From an uncultured Cryomorphaceae bacterium (GTDB taxonomy: Bacteria; Bacteroidota; Bacteroidia; Flavobacteriales; Schleiferiaceae), in contig CAKZJV010000007.1 in assembly GCA_937120475.1 (NCBI GenBank), forward strand, positions 1,132,068 to 1,196,067: a stretch of DNA of 64,000 nucleotides. The letters are read 5' to 3'. A program made the position numbers and the translations under genes. The notes under the pieces were generated by a model, which was not told the origin of the DNA, searched no databases, and saw only the letters and a list, made by a program, of their open reading frames with translations. Numbering within the stretch: the stretch's first letter is position 1; every line of letters starts with the position of its first letter. This document shows positions 17,033 through 25,869 of the stretch, piece after piece.

Positions 17033-19990
17033 ATGTACCTGAATTGCCACTCTTTTTACAGTTTCCGTTACGGTACCCTAAGGCCGGAGCAACTGGTGGA
17101 ATGGGCGGCAGATAAAAATATACCTCGCCTGACCTTAACCGATATCAACAGCACAGCCGGGTGCCTTGAATTCATCCGGCTGGCTAACGCAAAAGAGGTA
17201 AAGCCCGTGGTGGGGGTCGATTTCAGAAACGGCATCGACCCCTGCTTTGTGGCACTGGCGAAAAACAATGAAGGCTTCCGGGAAATCAACACTTATCTTT
17301 CACTTCACCTGGAAAACAAACTCCCTTTTCCTGCGGAGGCCCCGGAATCTTTTCAAAATGTATTTGTGATATACCCTATTACCAAAGCTCCTGAACGAGC
17401 CTTGCAGGATCATGAATTCATCGGGGTACGCTCTTCCCAGCTTATTAAGCTACAATTTTCACGCTGGCGTAATCAACATTCCAAGGTGGTGATTTTGCAG
17501 CCCTCTACCTTTTTTCAAAAACGGGACTACAATGCTCATCGCTTGCTACGCGCTATTGACCAAAACACTTTGTTGAGCAAGCTCCACGATTGCGAACAGA
17601 CCAGTGCACACGACCGCTTTTACAGCCCTGAAGCACTGGAGCAGGCGTTCCGTGATTTTCCCCGGATTATCCACAATACCAACCGTATTCTGCGGGAATG
17701 TGGCATCGAGTTTATCTTCAAAGATTATCAGAAGTCGCTGAACCGCAAGACTTTTAAACCCAGCCTGGATGAGGACCGTGCCCTGATCCGGCATTTGTGT
17801 GCGGAGGGCCTGCAGTACCGCTATGGCAGCAATCCCGGGGCCGACAAACTGCTACGCATGGAAAACGAGTTGGAAGTAATTGAGAAGCGGGGCTTTTACA
17901 GCTACTTTCTTATTAACCATGATATTATACGTTACGCGCGCCACAAGGGTTATTTTTACGTAGGCCGTGGCAGCGGAGCCAATAGTATGGTGGCCTACCT
18001 CTTAAGAATTACGGATGTGGACCCTATAGAACTGGATCTGTATTTCGAGCGCTTTATGAACCCCCACCGCAGGCACCCGCCTGATTTTGATATGGACTTT
18101 TCCTGGCGCGACCGTGAAGATGTAACCCGCTACATATTCAATCGCTACCCCGAAGCAGCCCTGCTCGGCTCACACACCACTTTTAAAAGCCGGGCCGTAG
18201 TACGCGAACTGGGAAAGGTAATGGGATTACCGGCCCGTGATATAGACCAGATCAGCCACCCCCGTTACCGGCCTGAAAAACCGGACAGTATAGCCCAACT
18301 GGTTTTAAAATACGGGAATTACATTGCTGATTTTCCCAACCACATGAGCGTACATTCCAGCGGTATTCTCATTCCCAACGATGACATTCATTATTGCGGG
18401 GGTACCTTTTTACCTCCCAAGGGTTACCGCACTACTCATTTTGATATGTACTCAGCAGAAGATATAGGGCTTTCCAAGTTTGACATACTCGGGCAACGTG
18501 GCCTGGGTAAAATCAAAGATGCGCTGACCATTATCCGCCATAACCAACCCAATAAAAATTTACCGGATATTCATAACGTTGAGCCCTTTTTTCACGATAA
18601 AAAAGTAAAAGACCTGCTGCGTGAAGGTAAAACCATGGCCTGCTTTTACGTAGAGTCTCCCGCCATGCGGGGCCTGCTCACCAAACTGCGGGCCGATCAT
18701 TACCTGGGGCTCGTGGCGGCCAGCTCCATCATACGGCCGGGTGTGGCCAAATCCGGTATGATGCAGGAATATATCAAACGCTTTCGCAAACCGGAAACCC
18801 GGCAATACGTTCATCCCAAGTTGCGGGAAATACTGGAAGGCACTTACGGGGTAATGGTGTACCAGGAAGATGTTTTAAAAGTAGCTCACTTTTTTGCGGG
18901 GCTCGATCTGGCTGAAGCCGACATCCTGCGCAGGGGTATGTCGTGGAAATTCCGTGAGCGTAACGAGTTTTGGAAAGTGCGCGATAAATTTTTCAGCAAC
19001 TGTGATAAATTCGGCTATGACCCCGACACCACCCAAGAAGTATGGCGGCAAATTGAAAGCTTTGGGAATTTTGCCTTTGCCAAAGGGCACTCTGCCTCCT
19101 ATGCCGTGGAAAGCTATCAAAGCCTTTACCTGAAAGCATATTATCCCCTCGAATATATGGTGGCTACCATTAACAACGGTGGCGGCTTTTACCGCAAGGA
19201 AGTTTACATAAACGAAGCCCGCTTACACGGGGGTACCATTGAGCCACCCTGTATAAACCAAAGCCAGTGGGAAACCACCATTGAGGGTAAACACATTTTT
19301 TTAGGCATTAACCTTTTGCATGAACTGGAAACCCGGGTGGCAGAAAATTTCCTGAAGAACCGTGAACGTTACGGGCCTTTTGAAGATCTTCAGAACTTTG
19401 TGGACCGGGTGGAAATATCGTTGGAACAGCTTATTCTCCTTATCCGCATACACGCCTTCCGCTTTACCGGCAAGGATAAAAAGGAATTGCTGTGGGAAGC
19501 CCATTTTCTGCTGGGCGGTTCCAAAAAATTCATACCCGTGAGTGATCTTTTTCGTGTAAAAAATCCTTCGTATAAGCTACCTGACCTGGAACACGAACCC
19601 CATGAGGACGCCTATGATGAAATGGAACTTTTGGGATTTCCGCTCAGTTCACCTTTTGAACTGATACCGGACAAGCCCACCGGCATTACCCTGGCGGAAC
19701 AATTACCGCAAAGTATTGGGCAAAACGTTCGGATGTTGGGTTACCTGGTACACACTAAAAACCTCAACACCCGCGGGAAGAATAGCCGTCATATGCAATT
19801 CGGAACCTTTTTAGACGAGCGGGGAAATTTTATCGATACCGTACATTTTCCACAGGTGGCGGCCCGTTACCGTTTCCAGGGCAAAGGCATCTACTTATTG
19901 CAAGGGAGGGTGGTTGAAGAGTTTGATTTTGTGAGCCTGGAAGTCACCCACATGGAGAAGTTGCCTTATGCAAGCCTGCAGACTGCCTGA
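17033..19990 (+). CDS. DNA polymerase III alpha subunit, DnaE2-like (error-prone type)
   Basis: A 985-aa C-family polymerase from ATG 17033; a TTG at 17009 inside dinB is less likely. An N-terminal PHP domain starts at YLNCHSFYSFRYG, where replicative DnaE has HxHS, so metal ligands look lost. The palm is intact: GRGSGANSMVAYLL (about 307-320), PPDFDMDF (349-356) with two catalytic Asp, and KFDILGQRGL with the third. It is shorter than replicative DnaE (about 1150-1450 aa in Bacteroidota) and lacks the long C-terminus, but keeps an OB-like end. Pairing with a Y-family polymerase gene supports a translesion role; it is probably not the replicase. Confidence 0.9.
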   Translation: MYLNCHSFYSFRYGTLRPEQLVEWAADKNIPRLTLTDINSTAGCLEFIRLANAKEVKPVVGVDFRNGIDPCFVALAKNNEGFREINTYLSLHLENKLPFPAEAPESFQNVFVIYPITKAPERALQDHEFIGVRSSQLIKLQFSRWRNQHSKVVILQPSTFFQKRDYNAHRLLRAIDQNTLLSKLHDCEQTSAHDRFYSPEALEQAFRDFPRIIHNTNRILRECGIEFIFKDYQKSLNRKTFKPSLDEDRALIRHLCAEGLQYRYGSNPGADKLLRMENELEVIEKRGFYSYFLINHDIIRYARHKGYFYVGRGSGANSMVAYLLRITDVDPIELDLYFERFMNPHRRHPPDFDMDFSWRDREDVTRYIFNRYPEAALLGSHTTFKSRAVVRELGKVMGLPARDIDQISHPRYRPEKPDSIAQLVLKYGNYIADFPNHMSVHSSGILIPNDDIHYCGGTFLPPKGYRTTHFDMYSAEDIGLSKFDILGQRGLGKIKDALTIIRHNQPNKNLPDIHNVEPFFHDKKVKDLLREGKTMACFYVESPAMRGLLTKLRADHYLGLVAASSIIRPGVAKSGMMQEYIKRFRKPETRQYVHPKLREILEGTYGVMVYQEDVLKVAHFFAGLDLAEADILRRGMSWKFRERNEFWKVRDKFFSNCDKFGYDPDTTQEVWRQIESFGNFAFAKGHSASYAVESYQSLYLKAYYPLEYMVATINNGGGFYRKEVYINEARLHGGTIEPPCINQSQWETTIEGKHIFLGINLLHELETRVAENFLKNRERYGPFEDLQNFVDRVEISLEQLILLIRIHAFRFTGKDKKELLWEAHFLLGGSKKFIPVSDLFRVKNPSYKLPDLEHEPHEDAYDEMELLGFPLSSPFELIPDKPTGITLAEQLPQSIGQNVRMLGYLVHTKNLNTRGKNSRHMQFGTFLDERGNFIDTVHFPQVAARYRFQGKGIYLLQGRVVEEFDFVSLEVTHMEKLPYASLQTA

Positions 19991-20074
19991 GTTCAAAATT
20001 AATTTTACGTTAAATCGCGCCTGTAAACTTTATTACGGAATAACTTTTGCTAAAATTTGGAAGACTCCCAACCC

Positions 20075-20866
20075 ATGAAAAAAACTATCCTTTCTTTTGC
20101 TATTCTCTTCATTATCAGCTCCTGTGCATTTCACCATGGCTCCATCAGTGGCAGCGGTTATCCCACTAATGCCGAAAATGAAATCACCGGCACAGCCTAC
20201 GGTACCTCCAAAACCACCCATGTACTGGGTATCGGAGGCCTAGGCACTGACGCCATAGTTCTTGAAGCTAAAAAAAACCTTTACGATAATTACAAACTGG
20301 AGCCCGGTCAGAGCTTTGTTAACTTCTCCGTAGATTTTAAGCGTTCCTATTTTTTGCTGTTCAATACCACACGCGTTGTTGTAAGTGCCGATGTCGCCTC
20401 TTTCAATTCTTCAACTACCCCCAATAAAAAAACCAACACCGCCTCAAGCGCACTTTTTAAAGAAGGTGAAGACTTGTACATGCCGCTTTCTGATTATCAT
20501 TTAGCAAAAGTTTTTGTGCTTGATTATTCTCAATTATCTGAAAGTAAAGACCCTAAAACGGTAACCGTAGTATATTTTGATGCTAAAGGCCGCCCTCAGG
20601 TAGCAAATAAATCACCTCAAAACTTTTTCCGCTCTCAGTCGGCTTCTGATGAAATGAAAAAACACGGATTAAAACCGGGAGATATTATTGAATTCAGGGG
20701 TGAAGCCTATCGCAATTATCACCCGGAGATATCAAACCATCAACGAGACGGCAACTACAAAGGCATTGTAAAAGGATTTAATGGCGAATTTATAGCGGTA
20801 GAGATCATTTCACCCCCCATCCATAAAAATTACCGGGTTCATACCAACTTTATCGTAAAGGACTAA
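20075..20866 (+). CDS. Predicted lipoprotein (DUF6567-like)
   Basis: A 263-aa secreted protein from ATG 20075. The signal peptide ends in a lipobox, ISSC at residues 14-17, so Cys17 should be lipidated. The mature part begins with a Gly/Ser/Thr-rich stretch (GTAYGTSKTTHVLGIGGLG) that resembles small Bacteroidota lipoproteins annotated as DUF6567, followed by about 190 residues without a recognised domain. An in-frame TTG at 20057 would spoil the signal peptide. The function is unknown. It is a stand-alone gene; a TA-AAA-TTTG sequence lies 16 bases before the ATG. Confidence 0.75.
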   Translation: MKKTILSFAILFIISSCAFHHGSISGSGYPTNAENEITGTAYGTSKTTHVLGIGGLGTDAIVLEAKKNLYDNYKLEPGQSFVNFSVDFKRSYFLLFNTTRVVVSADVASFNSSTTPNKKTNTASSALFKEGEDLYMPLSDYHLAKVFVLDYSQLSESKDPKTVTVVYFDAKGRPQVANKSPQNFFRSQSASDEMKKHGLKPGDIIEFRGEAYRNYHPEISNHQRDGNYKGIVKGFNGEFIAVEIISPPIHKNYRVHTNFIVKD

Positions 20867-20933
20867 AATCACCAATTCCTTTAGCCGAAGGAGGAAATAT
20901 TAGTAATATTGGGAACCTGAAAAATCGCTTATC

Positions 20934-21830
20934 ATGAAATTTGGAAAAGTTGATAACCCCGAAGAAATTGATTTCACCTTGCCTGCCGATCACCCTGAAA
21001 CCAGCCGGGTTTTAAAGGAAAAAGGAGCAAAGTCTGCTAAGCCGGAGGTTTACGTAGGTTGTGCCAAATGGAATCGCTCGGATTTAAAGGGGTTTTATCC
21101 CCGGGGTACCAAGGATGAATTGGAATACTACTCCCGTCAGTTCAATTCTATTGAACTGAACGCCACCTTTTACCGTCCCTACGGGGCCGATCAGTACGAA
21201 CGTTGGGCCGAGAAAACGCCTTCTGATTTTAAATTTTTTCCCAAGCTCAACCAGGAAATCAGTCATTGGAAAAGGCTAAACGATGCCGGTGATATCACCC
21301 GGATTATCGTGGACAGCACCCTGGCCCTGGACGCTCAGTTAGGTATGCTTTTTTTACAATTGCGCGATGACTTCAAGCCCAAGGATATCGGGAGGATCGA
21401 AACCTTTTTAAAGGAATTTCCCCAAGGGGCACCACTGGCCGTAGAGGTTCGTAATGAAGAGTGGTTCAGGGAACCTGTGGCTACGGAAATTTACAATATG
21501 CTGGAAGCTTACGATACCACCAACATTATTGTTGATACGGCCGGGCGTAGAGATATGTTGCACATGAGGCTGACCACACCTTATGCTTTTGTGCGCTACG
21601 TGGGTGCCAATATAGAATCTGATTATACTCGCCTTGAGGAGTGGGTGGAAAGGCTCGAAAGCTGGACCGCACAGGGAATAAAGGGTATCTATTTTTTCAT
21701 CCACCAAAACGTGGAAAAGGAATCCCCCCTCCTGGCCGCTCATTTCATTGAAAAACTAAACGAAAGAATGGGAACGGGCCTTAAGGTCCCGGAAAGGCCG
21801 GATGATAAATCCGGTAAACTAAAGCTCTAA
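20934..21830 (+). CDS. DUF72 domain protein (YecE-like)
   Basis: A 298-aa cytosolic TIM-barrel-like protein of the DUF72/YecE family, biochemical role unknown. Diagnostic segments are VYVGCAKWNRSDLKGFYPRG (about 39-58), QFNSIELNATFYRP (about 70-83), KFFPKLNQEISH, and the C-terminal FIHQNVEKESPLLAAHFIEKL. An N-terminal extension of about 38 residues (EIDFTLPADHPETSRVLKEK) is seen in bacteroidotal members. The SDR gene follows 29 bases later in the same direction, so the two may be co-transcribed. Confidence 0.93.
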   Translation: MKFGKVDNPEEIDFTLPADHPETSRVLKEKGAKSAKPEVYVGCAKWNRSDLKGFYPRGTKDELEYYSRQFNSIELNATFYRPYGADQYERWAEKTPSDFKFFPKLNQEISHWKRLNDAGDITRIIVDSTLALDAQLGMLFLQLRDDFKPKDIGRIETFLKEFPQGAPLAVEVRNEEWFREPVATEIYNMLEAYDTTNIIVDTAGRRDMLHMRLTTPYAFVRYVGANIESDYTRLEEWVERLESWTAQGIKGIYFFIHQNVEKESPLLAAHFIEKLNERMGTGLKVPERPDDKSGKLKL

Positions 21831-21859
21831 GCAAAATCTTCACACCAAAACCAATAAAA

Positions 21860-22579
21860 ATGGAATCACTGGAAAACAAAACCGCAATTATAACCGGGGG
21901 CAGCAAAGGCATCGGGTACGGTATTGCCGAAGCCCTGGTGCGGCAAAACGTAAATGTGCTTATCACCAGCCGCAATGCCGATGCCGCTGATAAAGCCGCT
22001 GAACGTTTGAATTCTCTGGGGCTTGGCAAGGTTATAGGCTTTGAAGCCGATGTGCGTAACCTGGATCAACAAATTAAGGTAGTTGATAAAGTACTCAATA
22101 CCTGGGGAAAGCTGGACGTACTTATTGCCAATGCCGGTGTGGGGCATTTTGCCAGTATTGAAGATTTGAGTGTGGAGCAGTGGCAACAAACTATTGACAC
22201 CAACCTTACGGGTGTTTTTTTCAGCATTAAGGCCAGCCTGGAAGCCCTGAAAAAATCCCAGGGCTATATCATCACCATTTCCAGCTTAGCCGGCACTAAC
22301 TTTTTCCCTACCGCTTCAGCCTATAATGCCAGTAAATTCGGACTTACCGGTTTTTCACAAGCGGTAATGCTGGATGTACGGCACCACGGCATTAAGGTTT
22401 CCACCATTATGCCCGGTTCAGTAACCTCTCATTTTAACAACCACCAGCCTGACGAAAGTGATGCCTGGAAAATACAGCCCGAGGACATAGGACAAATGGT
22501 AGTGGACTTATTGCAAATGCACCCCAGGACCTTGCCCAGCAAGGTGGAAGTAAGGCCCAGTATGCCCCCAAAAAAATAG
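21860..22579 (+). CDS. SDR-family NAD(P)-dependent oxidoreductase (FabG-like)
   Basis: A 239-aa classical short-chain dehydrogenase. The cofactor motif TGGSKGIGYG lies at about residues 12-21, NAG at about 89-91, the catalytic Ser in ISSLAGT at about 138, and YNASK (Tyr and Lys) at about 152-156. The C-terminus is shorter than in FabG and ends in EVRPSMPPKK; family members with this ending are often called 3-ketoacyl-ACP reductases, but the substrate cannot be inferred. It lies 29 bases after the DUF72 gene and converges with the acyltransferase, 2 bases separating the stops. Confidence 0.92.
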   Translation: MESLENKTAIITGGSKGIGYGIAEALVRQNVNVLITSRNADAADKAAERLNSLGLGKVIGFEADVRNLDQQIKVVDKVLNTWGKLDVLIANAGVGHFASIEDLSVEQWQQTIDTNLTGVFFSIKASLEALKKSQGYIITISSLAGTNFFPTASAYNASKFGLTGFSQAVMLDVRHHGIKVSTIMPGSVTSHFNNHQPDESDAWKIQPEDIGQMVVDLLQMHPRTLPSKVEVRPSMPPKK

Positions 22580-22581
22580 AG

Positions 22582-23226
22582 TCAGAATATTTCGGGATTA
22601 TAATTTTCAGGATGCTTGCCTTTAATAGGCCGGTATTTTTCCTGGATGTGATACATATCCGTTTCAAAATCACCGGAAGGGGTAAAAACATCCAGTACAC
22701 CAGCTGTTTTTCGGGAATAGTCCAGGTAACCCAAACTGATAGGCACATTGGCCTCCCTGGCAATGCGGTAAAAGCCGGTACGCCACTTTGGAGCTGCTTT
22801 ACGGGTTCCTTCAGCCGGTACCAAAAGTACCATCTGCTTTTTGGTTTTCATTAGTTCTATGGCGTAATCCGTAAGGTGGTTTTTCTTGAGTGAGCGGTTT
22901 ACTCCAACCGCACCCGTCCAGCGAAAAAACCAACCGAAGAGGCCATTGGTATATTCGCTTTTTATAAAATATTTCAGATCGATGCCCATCCGCCAAAAAG
23001 CCGCCAGGGCAAAGGGAAAGTCCCAGTTGGAAGTGTGAGGGGCGGCCACCATAACCGAATGCTTCATACGGTCGATCTCCTCTTTTTTTTCGGGAACTTT
23101 CCAACCGGTGATCTTCAGAAACAGGATTGCTAAAAACTTTTTCAAGCCACGTAATTTGAGCCAAAAATAGAACTTTGAAACCGGGAAGTCATATCCAGCC
23201 CGGGCTAACTGCAAAGGACTATTCAC
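22582..23226 (-). CDS. 1-acyl-sn-glycerol-3-phosphate acyltransferase-like protein (PlsC family)
   Basis: A 214-aa membrane-associated acyltransferase. The catalytic H-x4-D motif is PHTSNWDF (about 62-69), and the second motif is VPAEGTRK with the usual EGT (about 138-141). This subgroup (short, HTSNWD type) acylates glycerolipids or related acceptors. The start is uncertain: GTG at 23224-23226 gives MNSPLQ, but homologs as I remember them begin near residue 30 (KKFLAILFLKITGWKV), where a TTG is in frame. It is divergent from the MBOAT gene across 55 bases. Confidence 0.85.
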   Translation of the reverse strand: MNSPLQLARAGYDFPVSKFYFWLKLRGLKKFLAILFLKITGWKVPEKKEEIDRMKHSVMVAAPHTSNWDFPFALAAFWRMGIDLKYFIKSEYTNGLFGWFFRWTGAVGVNRSLKKNHLTDYAIELMKTKKQMVLLVPAEGTRKAAPKWRTGFYRIAREANVPISLGYLDYSRKTAGVLDVFTPSGDFETDMYHIQEKYRPIKGKHPENYNPEIF

Positions 23227-23254
23227 TCTTAATTATACCATTTGAAATTATAAT

Positions 23255-23262
23255 TAGTTTTG
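23255..23262 (+). promoter_or_regulatory. Bacteroidota -7 box for the MBOAT gene
   Basis: TAGTTTTG matches TAnnTTTG exactly and ends 19 bases before the ATG at 23282. No well-placed -33 TTG was found. Confidence 0.45.
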
Positions 23263-23281
23263 GCACTTCCTATGAATTAGC

Positions 23282-24703
23282 ATGGTTTTCAGTAGTACCC
23301 TTTTCCTATTATACTTCCTACCCATCTTCCTGCTGGTGTATATTTTAATTCCCCGGAGCTTCAAGAATTACTGGATTTTAATTGGAAGTGTACTGTTTTA
23401 TAGCTGGGGGGCACCCAAGTTTGTCTTTGTAGTGCTGGCCTCTACCTTTCTGGACTTTTACATTGTAAAGTGGCTTCACCAATCGCAAGACGTAAGCCAA
23501 CGGAAGTGGCTATTGGCACTTTCCATAAGCATAAACCTGGGCTTACTGCTCTTTTTTAAATACGCCAATTTCTTTGTTGAAAATCTCAATGGCTTTCTTG
23601 GTTCTGTGGGTGTGGAACGTGTAGGTTGGACCTCCATAGCACTACCGATCGGTATTTCCTTTTATACCTTTCAAACTCTTACCTATTCCATTGACGTGTA
23701 CCGAAGGGTTCACGAACCGTTGCAAAAAGTCAGCGACTACCTGTTGTATATCCTATCCTTCCCACAACTCATTGCCGGTCCTATTGTACGGTATAGTTCA
23801 ATTGCCGGTGAAATTACCGACCGTAAGGAAACGGTAAATGACCGGCTGTTGGGCCTTTATCGCTTTGCCATAGGTTTAGGAAAAAAAGTGCTCATCGCCA
23901 ATGTTATGGGGCAACAGGCTGATATGATACTGAACGGTGATCTAACGAATTTAAACAGCCCCCAGGCCTGGTTGGGAATTTTGGCTTATACCTTTCAAAT
24001 TTATTTTGACTTTTCCGGTTATTCCGACATGGCGATAGGCCTTGGTAAAATGATGGGTTTCACTTTTCCCGAAAACTTCGAATCGCCCTATACCTCCCGA
24101 AGTATATCTGAATTCTGGCGCAAGTGGCACATAACCCTCGGTACCTTTATGCGGGATTACCTGTATATTCCTTTAGGTGGAAACCGGGTAAACCACAAAG
24201 GCCGTTTGTATTTTAACCTGTGGTTTGTATTTCTACTTTCAGGGCTGTGGCATGGTGCAGCCTGGAATTTTGTTTTATGGGGTGCTTTTCACGGCCTGTT
24301 CCTCATTTTAGATCGAATTTTTCTCCTTCGATTGCTGGATAGGTTAGGAAAAATAACTGCCATCATTTTCACCTTTTTCGTCACCGTGTTGGGTTGGGTG
24401 ATTTTCAGGCTCGAAAGTCTGGCGGACATCCAAGTTTATTTTTCCCGTCTATTTGCTTTTGAAGATGGAGGTTGGGGTGAAATTTTCCCACCTTTTAGGG
24501 TTACCCTTATGTTGGCCATCTTTTTCTCTTTTATTACCATAACGAAATGGGGACAAAAACTAAGGGATTTCTTTTTTTACCAGCCACATTATACCAGCCG
24601 GCAACACTTGCTGCTCAGTGGTATTGCCATGATTTTACTGTATTTGTCCGTTAGTTCGGTAATCGCTTCAGGCTTTAACCCTTTTATTTATTTCAGATTT
24701 TAA
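23282..24703 (+). CDS. MBOAT-family O-acyltransferase (AlgI-like)
   Basis: A 473-aa inner-membrane protein with about 10-12 helices that transfers acyl groups to an extracytoplasmic acceptor. MBOAT landmarks are SFYTFQTLTYSIDVYR (about 127-142), FPQLIAGPIVRY (about 160-171), YFDFSGYSDMAIGLG (about 242-256), WRKWHITL with His283, and the catalytic His324 in SGLWHGAAWNF. The next gene begins on the base after its stop and encodes an AlgX/AlgJ-like partner, the standard arrangement for O-acetylation of an exopolysaccharide. The acceptor is unknown; the surface-glycan genes lie about 10 kb away. Confidence 0.93.
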   Translation: MVFSSTLFLLYFLPIFLLVYILIPRSFKNYWILIGSVLFYSWGAPKFVFVVLASTFLDFYIVKWLHQSQDVSQRKWLLALSISINLGLLLFFKYANFFVENLNGFLGSVGVERVGWTSIALPIGISFYTFQTLTYSIDVYRRVHEPLQKVSDYLLYILSFPQLIAGPIVRYSSIAGEITDRKETVNDRLLGLYRFAIGLGKKVLIANVMGQQADMILNGDLTNLNSPQAWLGILAYTFQIYFDFSGYSDMAIGLGKMMGFTFPENFESPYTSRSISEFWRKWHITLGTFMRDYLYIPLGGNRVNHKGRLYFNLWFVFLLSGLWHGAAWNFVLWGAFHGLFLILDRIFLLRLLDRLGKITAIIFTFFVTVLGWVIFRLESLADIQVYFSRLFAFEDGGWGEIFPPFRVTLMLAIFFSFITITKWGQKLRDFFFYQPHYTSRQHLLLSGIAMILLYLSVSSVIASGFNPFIYFRF

Positions 24704-25864
24704 ATGGCCTTGTCTTCACATAAACTGAAATGGATGCTCTTTACGGTGGCAGGGATAATGCTATGCTTACCGTTAACCGTCCATGTGATAAAAAGTGATG
24801 GTGAAAAGGATGCCCTGGGAGGTTCGTTCAGCTATATCGAGCGACCGGTGCTGAGTCTTGAAAAATGGCTGAAGGGAGAGTACCAGGACCATATGGAGCG
24901 CTACGCCTCTGAGAATGTGGGCTTACGCCCGATGTTCATACGTATTCATAATCAAATTGCGTACACGGTGCATAATTATGCACGGGCTAATAGTATCATT
25001 ATTGGAAAGAAGAACTTTTTGCACGGTCAGGCTTACATTGATGCCTACGTAGGCAAGGATTTTATCGGGCACGATAGTATCCGCGAAAAAGTTTTTAAGC
25101 TGAAGAAAATACAGGATACCCTGGCTCGGAAAAATATTTCACTGGCCGTAATTCTGGCTCCGGGCAAAGCTTCCTTTTATCCCGAAACTATCCCCGACCG
25201 TTATTTGAAAAACGGAAAGGAAACCACCAATTACGAGGTTTATTTAGAGGAACTACAAAAGCAACAGGTGAACCATTTAGATCTCAAGCATTGGTTTCTT
25301 CAAATGAAAGACACTTCACGATATCCCCTTTTCCCCAAGGGTGGTATCCACTGGAGTCATTATGGTGAAGTACTGGCTGCCGATACCATACTGAACTATG
25401 TAGAGCAATTAACTCAACTACCTTTTGCTGATGTGGTAATCTCAGGTATGGAAACCAGCCGTAGAATGCGCTTTACTGATGAGGATATTGAAGACGGGAT
25501 GAATTTGCTTTTTGACGTTCCGGATTTGGAGATGGCCTATCCTCACTATCGCATAGAACCGGACACTTCAGGCGGTAAGCCAAAGGTGTTGGCTGTATCC
25601 GATAGCTATTATTGGGGCATGTACAACTGGGGCTTTTCAAAAGTGGCCCTGAACGGAGGGGAATTTTGGTATTACCATAACGACATTCACCCGGCTCACG
25701 ATGGAAGTCCCCGTTTTGTAAAGGATGAAAATATTCTTGAAAACCTGGAAAAGCATCGTGCGGTTATTTTAATATCTACAGATGCCAACCTCTATAAATT
25801 CGCCTACGGTTTTATCGAGGACATCTACCAAATCTACTACTCCGGAGATACCCTTTCTGAATAA
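24704..25864 (+). CDS. AlgX/AlgJ-like SGNH-type acetylation partner
   Basis: A 386-aa protein with a single N-terminal signal anchor (about 9-27) and a periplasmic SGNH-like domain. The family signatures are GGIHWSHYGEVLAA (about 221-234, with the catalytic His and Trp) and AVSDSYYWGM (about 296-305, with Ser in the block I position). Such proteins take acetyl groups passed across the membrane by the MBOAT protein and put them on a polysaccharide. It is directly joined to the MBOAT gene (no spacer) and ends 5 bases before the convergent helicase stop. Confidence 0.86.
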   Translation: MALSSHKLKWMLFTVAGIMLCLPLTVHVIKSDGEKDALGGSFSYIERPVLSLEKWLKGEYQDHMERYASENVGLRPMFIRIHNQIAYTVHNYARANSIIIGKKNFLHGQAYIDAYVGKDFIGHDSIREKVFKLKKIQDTLARKNISLAVILAPGKASFYPETIPDRYLKNGKETTNYEVYLEELQKQQVNHLDLKHWFLQMKDTSRYPLFPKGGIHWSHYGEVLAADTILNYVEQLTQLPFADVVISGMETSRRMRFTDEDIEDGMNLLFDVPDLEMAYPHYRIEPDTSGGKPKVLAVSDSYYWGMYNWGFSKVALNGGEFWYYHNDIHPAHDGSPRFVKDENILENLEKHRAVILISTDANLYKFAYGFIEDIYQIYYSGDTLSE

Positions 25865-25869
25865 AAGAC

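Noticed and set aside
20886-20897. Shine-Dalgarno-like GGAGGAAAT upstream of the DUF72 gene
   Set aside because: It lies about 40 bases before the ATG, too far to act as a ribosome site, and this lineage makes little use of such sites.
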